A DNA stretch of 64,000 nucleotides from Nitratireductor aquimarinus (GTDB lineage: Bacteria > Pseudomonadota > Alphaproteobacteria > Rhizobiales > Rhizobiaceae), in NCBI RefSeq assembly GCF_017255295.1, contig NZ_JAFKDE010000012.1, positions 1-64,000 of the forward strand. The letters are read 5' to 3'. The notes beneath the pieces are model-generated. The model was not told where the DNA came from, searched no databases, and saw only the letters and a program-made list of their open reading frames with translations. Each line of letters begins with the position of its first letter. Positions within the stretch are counted from its first letter, which is position 1. A program made the translations under genes and the position numbers. Shown piece by piece: positions 47,390-55,827 of this stretch.

Positions 47390-49752
47390 TGCGCGCGCTC
47401 GACCTGAAACTCGTTCGCGATCTGCGGCACATCTGGATCCAGTCGCTCGCCATCGCGCTCGTGCTTGCCTGCGGCGTCATGGTGCTGATCCTGTCGAGCG
47501 GAACGCAGCGTTCGCTGTCGGAAACACGCGAAGCCTACTACGAACGCAACCGCTTCGCCGATGTGTTTGCCAGCCTTACCCGCGCCCCGCGCAGCCTGCT
47601 TGACGATATTGCCCGGATCGATGGCGTGGCCCGCGTGGAGGGGCGCGTGGTGTTTACCGCCATGGTCAATCTGGAGGGCATGACGGAGCCGGCCTCCGCG
47701 CGTGTCATTTCCCTGCCACAGACGGGCCGCGCCATCCTCAATGTTCCCGAAGTGCGGCAGGGCCGGTTGCCCGAACCGGGACACGCCAGCGAAGTGGCCA
47801 TTTCCGAGCCTTTCGCACAGGCCAACGGGCTGGAGCCAGGCGATCACTTTCGCGCCGTGCTCAACGGGCGTCTCAAGGAGCTTGTCGTAACCGGCCTCGT
47901 CCTGTCACCGGAATACATCTACACGATCGGGGCAGGGGCGATGATGCCCGACGACCGGCACTTTGGTTTGATCTGGATGGGGGAAAGCGCGGCTGCCGCC
48001 GCCACCGATCTCGAAGGCGCATTCAACGATCTGTCGCTTACCCTGTCGCGCGGGGCCGATGAAAGACCGGTCATCGCCGCCATTGACCGCATTCTCGCTC
48101 CCTATGGCGGCACCGGCGCGTTCGGACGCGACCGACAGGCGTCCAATGTCTTCATCGACGGAGAACTGAAACAGCTCGGGGCCATGGCCACGGTGCTGCC
48201 GCCGATCTTCCTGATTGTCTCGGCCTTTCTGGTCAACATGGTGCTTGGCCGCCTTGTCGCGCTCGACCGGGCTCAGATTGGTCTCTTCAAGGCGGTCGGA
48301 TACTCGACCCGCGCCATCGCGGTGCATTATCTGAAAATGACCATCGGCATCGGCATTGCCGGCGTCGCCATCGGCTGGCTGTCCGGCTGGTGGCTGGGAC
48401 ATGAGCTGACGAAGATCTATGCCGACTTCTTCCGGTTTCCCTGGCTCATCTATCGGCCCGGTGCAGGCTCGCTCGTGATCTCCGGCGTTCTGGGCATTGG
48501 CTGTGTCGTTCTGGGCGCGCTCAGGGCGGTCCTGTCCACGGTGCGGCTTGCGCCCACCGTGGCGATGCAGCCGCCCGCGCCACCGGTGTTCCAGCGCGGC
48601 TGGCTCGATGGCGTCAGCCTGGCGCTTCGGCTTCGCCAGACCACGATGATGATCCTGCGCTCCATCGTGCGCTGGCCGGGCAGGGCGGCGGTCACGCTGT
48701 TCGGCGTCAGTGGTTCCGTTGCCGTTCTGGTCGCCTCCTTTTTCACCTTTGACGCCATCGACATCATCATGTTGGAGATCTTCGAACATGCGAACCGGCA
48801 GGACGCCACGCTGACCCTGACAAGCGCGGTGAACGCCCGCGCCGAGCAGGATGCGCTGGCGCTGCCGGGCGTGCTCTCCGCCGAAGGCATTTTCGCCGTG
48901 CCTGTCCGTCTCATCAACGGAACCCGCTCCCGGCTGGTCAGTCTTCAGGGGCGGCCGCCTGAGGCGCGGCTGGCCGTGCTTCTGGACGAAAAAGGCGAAA
49001 CCGTCGCCATGCCGAGCTCCGGCATCGTGCTGGCGGAGGGACTGGCCGACTGGCTCGATGTGGGCGCGGGCGATCCGCTCAGGGTTGAAGTGCTGAGCCC
49101 GCCGCGCGAGACGTGGGACATCCCGGTGTCGGCGGTGATCCGCCAAAGCCTCGGGCAGGACGCCTTTATCGACCGCGACGCCTTCTTCCGGCTCGCCAGA
49201 CAGGCCCCGCAGGTCAATATGATCCATCTGGCCATCGACCGGAATGCCCTGACCGAGCTGGAGGCCAGGGTGCAGGAAACGCCGGCCATTGCCGGGTTCA
49301 CCCTGTGGACGAATGTGCAGAAGGAATTCGAGACCACGCTCAATGAGAGCCTCGTCACGATGACAATCATCTTCGCGGCCCTGGGCATGCTGATCACCAT
49401 CGGCGTCGTCTATAATGCGGCGCGTATCCAGCTTGCCGAACGGGCGCATGAGCTTGCCTCGCTCAGGGTTCTGGGTTTCAGGCGCGGCGAGGTCGGCTAT
49501 GTTCTGGTGGCGGAACAGATGCTCCTGACGCTCATCGCCATCCCCGCTGGCTGGCTGGGTGGCTACGCATTGTGCGCCCTGATGGCGCAAGGCTTCTCGA
49601 CCGAGGTGGTGAGCATCCCGCTGGTCGTCACGCAGCGCACCTTTGCGGCTGCCGCCCTGATTGTCATTTTCACGGCCCTGACCTCCGCGCTTCTGGTGCG
49701 GCGGCGGCTTGATCGTATCGATATCGTTAGCGCGTTGAAGCAGAAAGAATGA
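47389..49752 (+). CDS. ABC transporter permease (MacB/FtsX type, two-repeat)
   Basis: The 787-residue protein has an N-terminal membrane helix (residues about 15-37), large periplasmic domains, and two FtsX-like core blocks with four-helix bundles near 270-400 and 650-787 (VNMVLGRLVALDRAQIGLFKAVGYS and VVYNAARIQLAERAHELASLRVLGFRRGEVG). Such twofold permeases export lipoproteins or macrolides with a membrane-fusion partner. TGATG and ATGA overlaps tie it to both neighbours. Confidence 0.9.
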   Translation: MRALDLKLVRDLRHIWIQSLAIALVLACGVMVLILSSGTQRSLSETREAYYERNRFADVFASLTRAPRSLLDDIARIDGVARVEGRVVFTAMVNLEGMTEPASARVISLPQTGRAILNVPEVRQGRLPEPGHASEVAISEPFAQANGLEPGDHFRAVLNGRLKELVVTGLVLSPEYIYTIGAGAMMPDDRHFGLIWMGESAAAAATDLEGAFNDLSLTLSRGADERPVIAAIDRILAPYGGTGAFGRDRQASNVFIDGELKQLGAMATVLPPIFLIVSAFLVNMVLGRLVALDRAQIGLFKAVGYSTRAIAVHYLKMTIGIGIAGVAIGWLSGWWLGHELTKIYADFFRFPWLIYRPGAGSLVISGVLGIGCVVLGALRAVLSTVRLAPTVAMQPPAPPVFQRGWLDGVSLALRLRQTTMMILRSIVRWPGRAAVTLFGVSGSVAVLVASFFTFDAIDIIMLEIFEHANRQDATLTLTSAVNARAEQDALALPGVLSAEGIFAVPVRLINGTRSRLVSLQGRPPEARLAVLLDEKGETVAMPSSGIVLAEGLADWLDVGAGDPLRVEVLSPPRETWDIPVSAVIRQSLGQDAFIDRDAFFRLARQAPQVNMIHLAIDRNALTELEARVQETPAIAGFTLWTNVQKEFETTLNESLVTMTIIFAALGMLITIGVVYNAARIQLAERAHELASLRVLGFRRGEVGYVLVAEQMLLTLIAIPAGWLGGYALCALMAQGFSTEVVSIPLVVTQRTFAAAALIVIFTALTSALLVRRRLDRIDIVSALKQKE

Positions 49753-50999
49753 CCCACACAAGGCATCTCCGCATGGCGACCGCCGCCCTTGTCGGCATCG
49801 CCCTCATCGCCGCCCTGGTCTGGGCGCTCCTGCCGGCGCCCGTGCTGGTGGACCTCGTCGCCGCCCGTCGCGCGCCGATGCAGGTCATCGTTTCGGCCGA
49901 GGGCATCGCCCGAATACGCGAAACATGGACGGTGACCGCGCCGGTGACCGGCAATGTCATGCGCTCACCGGTTCAGGTCGGTGACGAGGTTGTCGCCCGT
50001 GAGACCGTCGTCGCGCTGATCGAGCCCGCCGAACCGGCGTTTCTCGATGCGCGTGCGCGCCGCCTGGCGGAGGCCGCCGTCGCCGAGGCGCAGGCGGCCA
50101 TCCATGTGGCCGAGGCCAATCTCGTACGTGCGGAAACCGAACTGTCCCATCTGGAGGCAGAGGTGGAGCGTTACAGGAAGCTCTCCGAGCGTGGAACGCT
50201 GCCCGCAACCACGCTTCTCGACGCGCAGCAGGCCGTGGCCTCTGCAAAGGCCCTTCGCGATGCGGCGCAGGCCGATCTGGAACTGAAGCGCGCGACGCAG
50301 CAGCGCATGGAGGCGCAGCTCTCAGGGCCGGAGGTTCCGATTGTCGATGCGCCGCCAGCCCAGTGCTGCACCGAGCTCAAAGCGCCGCGCTCGGGCGTCG
50401 TGCTCAATGTGACGGATCTGAACGCGCGTCTGGTGCAGGCGGGCAGCCCCCTGGTGACGGTGGGAGATCCGGCAGATCTGGAAATCAGGGTCGACCTCCT
50501 CTCCAGCGATGCCGTTGGCGTGGTGCGCGGCACAAGCGCCTTCATCGACCGCTGGGGTGGCGAGGGCGTTCTTGAAGCGGAAGTGCGGCAGGTCGAGCCC
50601 TCCGCCTTCACCCGTGTTTCCGCGCTCGGCATCGAGGAACAGCGTGTTCCGCTGGTGCTCGATGTGCTGACGCCGCTTGAGGAGCGCAAAGGGCTGGGCG
50701 ACCAGTATCGCGTCTTCGTCAACCTCGTCACATGGGAGGAAGAGGACGTGCTGCAGGTGCCGCAGAGCGCACTCTTCCGCAGTGCCGGCGAATGGGCGCT
50801 GTTCGTCGAAGAGGAGGGCCGTGCAGCGCTCCGGCAGGTGGATGTGGGCAGGATGACGGGCGAATGGGCGCAGATCCTTTCAGGCCTCAGCGACGGCGAG
50901 CGCGTCGTCGCCTATCCCGGATCGGCCATCGAGACCGGAACGCGCCTTGAGCCGCGCAATCTGGATGAGGGTCAGGGGCAGGACATGGAAGGGGCGTAG
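49749..50999 (+). CDS. Membrane-fusion protein (HlyD/MacA family)
   Basis: The 416-residue protein has an N-terminal membrane anchor (ALVGIALIAALVWALL), a lipoyl half-motif (VTAPVTGNVMRSPVQVGDEVV), a coiled-coil hairpin (about 95-185) and the second lipoyl half (LKAPRSGVVLNVTDLNARLVQAG). With the two genes before it, it makes a tripartite exporter. Its end overlaps the convergent WaaL-like gene by 28 bases. Confidence 0.9.
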   Translation: MTHTRHLRMATAALVGIALIAALVWALLPAPVLVDLVAARRAPMQVIVSAEGIARIRETWTVTAPVTGNVMRSPVQVGDEVVARETVVALIEPAEPAFLDARARRLAEAAVAEAQAAIHVAEANLVRAETELSHLEAEVERYRKLSERGTLPATTLLDAQQAVASAKALRDAAQADLELKRATQQRMEAQLSGPEVPIVDAPPAQCCTELKAPRSGVVLNVTDLNARLVQAGSPLVTVGDPADLEIRVDLLSSDAVGVVRGTSAFIDRWGGEGVLEAEVRQVEPSAFTRVSALGIEEQRVPLVLDVLTPLEERKGLGDQYRVFVNLVTWEEEDVLQVPQSALFRSAGEWALFVEEEGRAALRQVDVGRMTGEWAQILSGLSDGERVVAYPGSAIETGTRLEPRNLDEGQGQDMEGA

Positions 51000-52249
51000 C
51001 GGGCAAAGCCGAAGCGCTGCGCCATGTGCCTCTGCTCCAGCGCGATCATGCCCCACAGGAGCCCGAGAAGCAGATAGAAGTGCCGCCAGTGATCCGTGTC
51101 GATCACCGTGCCGAGCGCCACATGGCCGACGAACACGATGTAGACGCAGATCAGGTAGGGCTGCCATGGGCGGCGGCGGAAGAGAATGCGAAAGCCCGCC
51201 GCCAGCGTCCACAGGATGAGCGTCAGATAGGCTGCGAAGCCGAGCCACGAGTAATCGAGCAGCGCTTTCAGCCAGATATTGTGCGTGTCTTCGCCGAGAA
51301 TCTGCCCGAACTGCAACGGCCCGATGCCGAGCGGGTGCTCGGTCGCCCAGCCAAAGCCGATGCCGAAACGCGCAAACCGGCCAAGACGCGCGCCGTCATA
51401 ATCCTGCACAAGCTGCGCGCGCTGGAAGAAAAGCTCCGAAACGGCCGGTATCTGGAGTGCGAGCAACAGCACCAGCGCGATGCCCACAAGCGCCAGAAAC
51501 GCGGTGACCGCGATGCGCAGCCGCGCGGCGGCCGTGTCGGCATTGAGGAAAACCGCCAGCACCAGTAACCCGCACGTCATGATGAGCAGGCCCCACGCGC
51601 CGCGCGAGAAGGAGAAGAAGATGCCGCCGGCGACGATCAGAAACAGCGGAACGCACAGAAACGCCGTAACCGGGCGTGCGGTCAGCACCAGATAGAGCAG
51701 ATAGACCGCTGGCAGGGTCAGAAACGGGCCAAACACGTTCGGGTCTTCGAAGACACCGGCAGCGCGTTCGAACTTGGTGAACATCTCCGCGCCCGGAAAG
51801 GCGTGGAAATAGCCCAGAATGCCGAACAGGGCCGTGGCGGAGGCCGCCGCCACCCAGGCGCGGAACACGACGGCGAGCAGGTCCGGATCGTCCTCCACGA
51901 CGGCTGCGAAGAACACCGATGTCAGCGCGAGGAAGAGCGAGACCGCGATATAGAGCGGGATCGTTCCAAGGCTCGCCAGCTGCGACATGGAGATGAGCCC
52001 GCCAATGTTGAAGGCGATCAGAAGCGCCAGAAGCGGTGCGATGCGGCGTGAAATCTTCAGGCCCGCCAGCGCCCAGATGGCGATGAGCCCCACCATGTAG
52101 AGCTCATAAGGCGCAGGCTCGCGGATGACGAAGCCGGACAGAAAAACGCCAAAGCCGATGGCTGCCAGTTTCAGAAGCGAAACCAGTTTGGCGTCGACCG
52201 CCGCACGGGGCAGAACCGGCGGCGCGCTATCATAGGCGAGCAGGCTCAA
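50972..52249 (-). CDS. O-antigen ligase (WaaL)/polymerase-like membrane protein
   Basis: The 425-residue protein has about 11-12 membrane helices and the Wzy_C/WaaL-type periplasmic loop near residues 285-325 (GFGWATEHPLGIGPLQFG, with NIWLKALLDYSWLG after it, where the catalytic His/Arg pair usually lies). It starts with TTG 52249 in a TTGA overlap with the upstream phosphotransferase gene. Role is polymerisation or ligation of exopolysaccharide units. Confidence 0.82.
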   Translation of the reverse strand: MSLLAYDSAPPVLPRAAVDAKLVSLLKLAAIGFGVFLSGFVIREPAPYELYMVGLIAIWALAGLKISRRIAPLLALLIAFNIGGLISMSQLASLGTIPLYIAVSLFLALTSVFFAAVVEDDPDLLAVVFRAWVAAASATALFGILGYFHAFPGAEMFTKFERAAGVFEDPNVFGPFLTLPAVYLLYLVLTARPVTAFLCVPLFLIVAGGIFFSFSRGAWGLLIMTCGLLVLAVFLNADTAAARLRIAVTAFLALVGIALVLLLALQIPAVSELFFQRAQLVQDYDGARLGRFARFGIGFGWATEHPLGIGPLQFGQILGEDTHNIWLKALLDYSWLGFAAYLTLILWTLAAGFRILFRRRPWQPYLICVYIVFVGHVALGTVIDTDHWRHFYLLLGLLWGMIALEQRHMAQRFGFARYAPSMSCP

Positions 52250-53778
52250 TATGCGTTTTCCGTGTCGAGAAGCCGGATCGGCGTCAAAAGCAGGATCTTG
52301 AGGTCGAACCAGAGCGACCAGTTTTCGATGTAATAGAGGTCGTATTCGGTGCGCTTGCGGATCTTTTCATCCGTGTCGATTTCGCCGCGCCAGCCATTGA
52401 TCTGCGCCCAGCCGGTCACGCCCGGTTTCACCTTGTGACGGGCAAAGTAGCCGTCCACCACCTCTTCATAGAGGCGGTTGTGGGCCTGTGCAGCCACGGC
52501 ATGCGGGCGCGGTCCGACCAGCGAAAGCGAACCAAAAAGCGCGTTGAAGAACTGCGGCAACTCGTCGATGGAGGCCTTGCGGATGAAGCGACCGACGCGC
52601 GTGACGCGCGGGTCGTTTTTCGTCACGGCGGCCTTCGCCGTCGGGTCGCACTGCTCCACATACATCGAGCGGAATTTCAGAACCTCGATGGCTTCATTGT
52701 TGAAGCCGTGCCGTTTCTGTCTGAACAGAACCGGGCCCTTGCTGTCGAGCTTGATGGCGATGGCGGTGGCCAGCATGATCGGTGAGAAAAGCACAATGCC
52801 GATCAGGCTGAAGACGATATCAAAACCGCGTTTGGCGACCGAGTCCCAGTCATTGATCGGGCGGTCGAAGATATCGAGCATCGGCACCGAGCCGATATAG
52901 GAATAGGCGCGCGGACGAAAACGCAGATGGTTGGCATGGGCCGAGAGGCGAATGTCGACCGGCAGGACCCAGAGCTTCGACAGAAGCGAGAGAACGCGCT
53001 TCTCCGCCGAGATCGGCAGGGCGACGATCAGCATGTCGATGCGCGCGATGCGGGTGAACTCCACCAGTTCCGTGATGGTGCCGAGTTTTGGATAACCGGC
53101 GACGACGGGCGGCGAGCGCAGGTCGTCGCGGTCGTCGAACAGGCCACAGATGCGGATGTCGTTATAGGGCTGCTGCTCGATGGAGCGGATCAGGTCTTCG
53201 GCATTGGCGCCGCCGCCGACGATCACGGCGCGGCGCTCGATGGTGCCGTTGCGCGCCCAGCGGCGCAGGAGCTGCGAGGCGGTGATGCGCAGCATGAGCA
53301 GCGCACCGAAGCCGCACACGAACCATGCGCCGAGCCAGAAGCGCGAGAAACTGTCAGAAATTTTCAGGAAGAAGCCGGTCAACGCCAGTGCGGCGAATGT
53401 GGCCATCCAGGCAACGAAGATGCGCCCCATGGAGCCCGACGGATTGCGCAGCGCGCGCATGTCGTAGCAGCCGGTGAACTGGTAGATGACGATGGCCAGA
53501 ACCGAGCCGCCGCCGACAACGGTCATGTAGTGCCAGAAAAGCGGTGCGGAAAAACCGACATAGGCGAAGTAGAGCGCGATGCCGGTGAGGAGGAGCATGG
53601 ACAGCTCAACCAGCCGCATGACACCGAGCACCATGACAGGAGACATGGTTTCGCGCTTGTATTGCTGCGCGACCTGCCAGGCGATCGGATTGAGCTTGGT
53701 CTGCTCGCTACCGGCCTTCAGGATTCCCGTCTGTCTCGCCTTCGATGCATAGATCCGCTTCGGGTCTACCTGGTTCAT
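52246..53778 (-). CDS. Undecaprenyl-phosphate sugar phosphotransferase (WcaJ-like)
   Basis: The 510-residue protein has an N-terminal four-to-five-helix membrane block, a CoA-binding-like domain (ERRAVIVGGGANAEDLIRSI) and a C-terminal catalytic domain with KRGFDIVFSLIGIVLFSP, FRQKRHGFNN, KFRSMYV, GRFIRKASIDELPQFFNAL and GWAQINGWRG. It loads the first hexose-1-phosphate on the lipid carrier, starting the exopolysaccharide. Confidence 0.93.
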   Translation of the reverse strand: MNQVDPKRIYASKARQTGILKAGSEQTKLNPIAWQVAQQYKRETMSPVMVLGVMRLVELSMLLLTGIALYFAYVGFSAPLFWHYMTVVGGGSVLAIVIYQFTGCYDMRALRNPSGSMGRIFVAWMATFAALALTGFFLKISDSFSRFWLGAWFVCGFGALLMLRITASQLLRRWARNGTIERRAVIVGGGANAEDLIRSIEQQPYNDIRICGLFDDRDDLRSPPVVAGYPKLGTITELVEFTRIARIDMLIVALPISAEKRVLSLLSKLWVLPVDIRLSAHANHLRFRPRAYSYIGSVPMLDIFDRPINDWDSVAKRGFDIVFSLIGIVLFSPIMLATAIAIKLDSKGPVLFRQKRHGFNNEAIEVLKFRSMYVEQCDPTAKAAVTKNDPRVTRVGRFIRKASIDELPQFFNALFGSLSLVGPRPHAVAAQAHNRLYEEVVDGYFARHKVKPGVTGWAQINGWRGEIDTDEKIRKRTEYDLYYIENWSLWFDLKILLLTPIRLLDTENAY

Positions 53779-53879
53779 GAACGGAATACGCCCCCTGCTT
53801 TTTATGCGCGCAGCATATTTTGCGGGGCGTAAGATTCCCTTTCATGAAAGTACTGGCTGGGAATATTTTCCGGTTGTGC

Positions 53880-55076
53880 TTAACGAGTTATTGGCAGGCT
53901 CGTCCGGTAGACCGTTTCAATGGCCTTCGCCATCACATCCGCGCCGAAACGGGCGCGCAGTTCTTCAGGCGGCGGCATGAGGGCGTGAAAGGCGCGCTCG
54001 TCATCAAGGGCGCGCTGCATGGTCCCGGCAATGGCGCCGGCGTCGGGCTCGGTGAGGGCAGGGGACGCCTCTCCGAAGACCTCCGGAATGCCGCCCACGG
54101 CGGTGGCGATGAGCGTGCGCCCGGCGGCCAGCGCTTCCAGAACGATATAGGGCATGGCTTCGGCGCGTGATGGCACCACCATGATCCGCGCCAGTCCGAA
54201 GGCCTCGCGCGCGGGCATGGCCGGGAGAAAGCGAATGCGCTCCCCGAAGCCGAGCTCGTCGGCCTGACGCCTGTACCCTTCAAGACCGGCCCCGTCTCCG
54301 ACCATGACGGCCGTAAGGTCGCGTCCGAGCAGGTCGCGGGTAAGCGCCAGTGCGTCGATGAAGAGATCCGGTCCCTTCAGGTCGCGCATCATGCCGATAT
54401 AGAGAAAGTCCGCCGCATTCCCGACTGTCCGGACAGGCTCAAACTCGGCCGGCGTCAGTCCGTTATAAACAAGCGAGAACGGTGCGCGGGGCTTCCCCAC
54501 CTTCTGCTCGAAGGTGCGTTTTTCGTAGTCCGAAACGAACAGGATGTGATCGGTGAAGCGGTCCATCAGGCGCTCGATGGCGAAGAACACGCGCCCCGTC
54601 GCCGTCTCCGCCGCATAGTGCAGGCTACCGCCATGGGGCGAGTAGATGCGCGCGGGCCGCTGTCCCGCCATGCGCATCATCGTGCCGAACACACGCGCAT
54701 AGACGCCGCCTTTTGCGCCATGGCCGTGAAGAACATCGGGCCGCATTTCGCGCACCACGTGATAGGCGCGCCGTGCAGCTGTCAGATCGCCGATCCCGAT
54801 ATGGCGCTGCATGGGCGTGCGGCGCACACCGAGAGAGAGGCTGGGCTCCAGCGCGGCGATCAGGCTTGCCTCATAGTCGCCGCCAGTGGTGGAATCGCAG
54901 ATGATGCCGACATCATGCCCCGCCGCGCGCTGCGCGTCGCACAGGTCGCGCACATGGCGGAAGATGCCGCCGACCGGCGAACGAAAACAGTGAACGATGC
55001 GCAGCTTCCCACCACCAGCCTCAGCCGGCAGGGGCGTTTGCGGGGGAGATGTCTCAGAACAGGCGTTCACGGACAT
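53880..55076 (-). CDS. GT4-family glycosyltransferase
   Basis: The 398-residue protein has a GT-B fold: N-terminal VGGIFRHVRDLCDAQRAAGH and DVLHGHGAKGG, and the C-terminal donor site with LYIGMMRDLKGPDLFIDAL and PSRAEAMPYIVLEALAAGRT (E-x7-E motif). Start is uncertain (ATG 55076 or GTG 55088). Overlap with the OPX gene end (55054) suggests one leftward operon: OPX, GT4, WcaJ, WaaL-like. Confidence 0.88.
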   Translation of the reverse strand: MSVNACSETSPPQTPLPAEAGGGKLRIVHCFRSPVGGIFRHVRDLCDAQRAAGHDVGIICDSTTGGDYEASLIAALEPSLSLGVRRTPMQRHIGIGDLTAARRAYHVVREMRPDVLHGHGAKGGVYARVFGTMMRMAGQRPARIYSPHGGSLHYAAETATGRVFFAIERLMDRFTDHILFVSDYEKRTFEQKVGKPRAPFSLVYNGLTPAEFEPVRTVGNAADFLYIGMMRDLKGPDLFIDALALTRDLLGRDLTAVMVGDGAGLEGYRRQADELGFGERIRFLPAMPAREAFGLARIMVVPSRAEAMPYIVLEALAAGRTLIATAVGGIPEVFGEASPALTEPDAGAIAGTMQRALDDERAFHALMPPPEELRARFGADVMAKAIETVYRTSLPITR

Positions 55077-55617
55077 AGACGGTGTCACCGGGAAGCAGCG
55101 GGTCCGTGGTGACCACGCGACCGGTCAGAACCTTGCCATTGATGTCGCGGGTGATGTCCACATTGCCCTGATTGGCGCGCGGGCTGAAACCGCCGGCCGC
55201 CGCAACGGCCTTCTGTACGGTCATGCCCGGCACATAGGAATACTGACCCGGTGCGCCCACTTCGCCCATGATGAAGACCGGGCGGTAGCGGTCGACCTCG
55301 ACGGTCACGTCGGGATCGCGCAGATATCCCTGGCGGAGCATGCTGGCGATGGACTGCTCGACCTGTTTGGAGGTCTTGCCGCGCGCCGGCACCGATCCCA
55401 CCAGCGGAAACGCGATGTAACCGGACTGGTCGACATTATAGGTGTTGCTGAGGTTGTCCTGGTCGAAGACGGTGATGCGCAGCGTGTCGCCTGCATCAAG
55501 CACATAGGGCTGATAGAGCGCTTCGTGAAACGCCGCCGGCGCCGGGCGATAGCCCGAACAGCCTGAAGCGACAACGAGCGCTGCCAGCACTGGCAAGAAT
55601 TTGGCTTTATTCTTCAT
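55054..55617 (-). CDS. Polysaccharide export (OPX/Wza-like) lipoprotein
   Basis: ATG 55617 gives a signal with lipobox VASGC. The 187-residue protein has the Poly_export region (YVLDAGDTLRITVFDQDNLS and YIAFPLVGSVPARGKT), then an SLBB-like part (YRPVFIMGEVGAPGQYSYVPGMTV). It lacks the long C-terminal helix of full Wza (about 380 residues), so it is a short group member. It forms the outer-membrane export gate. Confidence 0.88.
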   Translation of the reverse strand: MKNKAKFLPVLAALVVASGCSGYRPAPAAFHEALYQPYVLDAGDTLRITVFDQDNLSNTYNVDQSGYIAFPLVGSVPARGKTSKQVEQSIASMLRQGYLRDPDVTVEVDRYRPVFIMGEVGAPGQYSYVPGMTVQKAVAAAGGFSPRANQGNVDITRDINGKVLTGRVVTTDPLLPGDTVYVRERLF

Positions 55618-55827
55618 GACGGACTGCAAACCTCTGGCGTCATCTTGACCCGCAAACACAGGTCCCATGGCCGTTTTATCCATCCATTAGGGTTAATGTC
55701 GGGTAAAGCGCGCTCTTATACCCTCATAGCGCGCATACCGTAACCGTCTAGCGGTGTGCGTGAAGCTTTAACCCGCTGGTTACTATGCGCGTTTACCTTG
55801 GCGCGGACCAATTTGGGAGCAGACCGC
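55618..55827. promoter_or_regulatory. Divergent control region between OPX and GumC-like genes
   Basis: The 210-base gap between the minus-strand OPX gene and plus-strand GumC-like gene must hold both promoters. It contains short AT-rich segments (TTATACCC at 55717-55724, TTACTATGCG near 55780) and the inverted-looking GCGCGCTCTTATACCCTCATAGCGCGC at 55710-55736. No assured promoter boxes are seen. Confidence 0.4.

Noticed and set aside
47905-49761. A 618-codon minus-strand open frame opposite the ABC permease
   Set aside because: Low-complexity Arg/Asp/Gly-rich antisense of a recognised FtsX-type permease.
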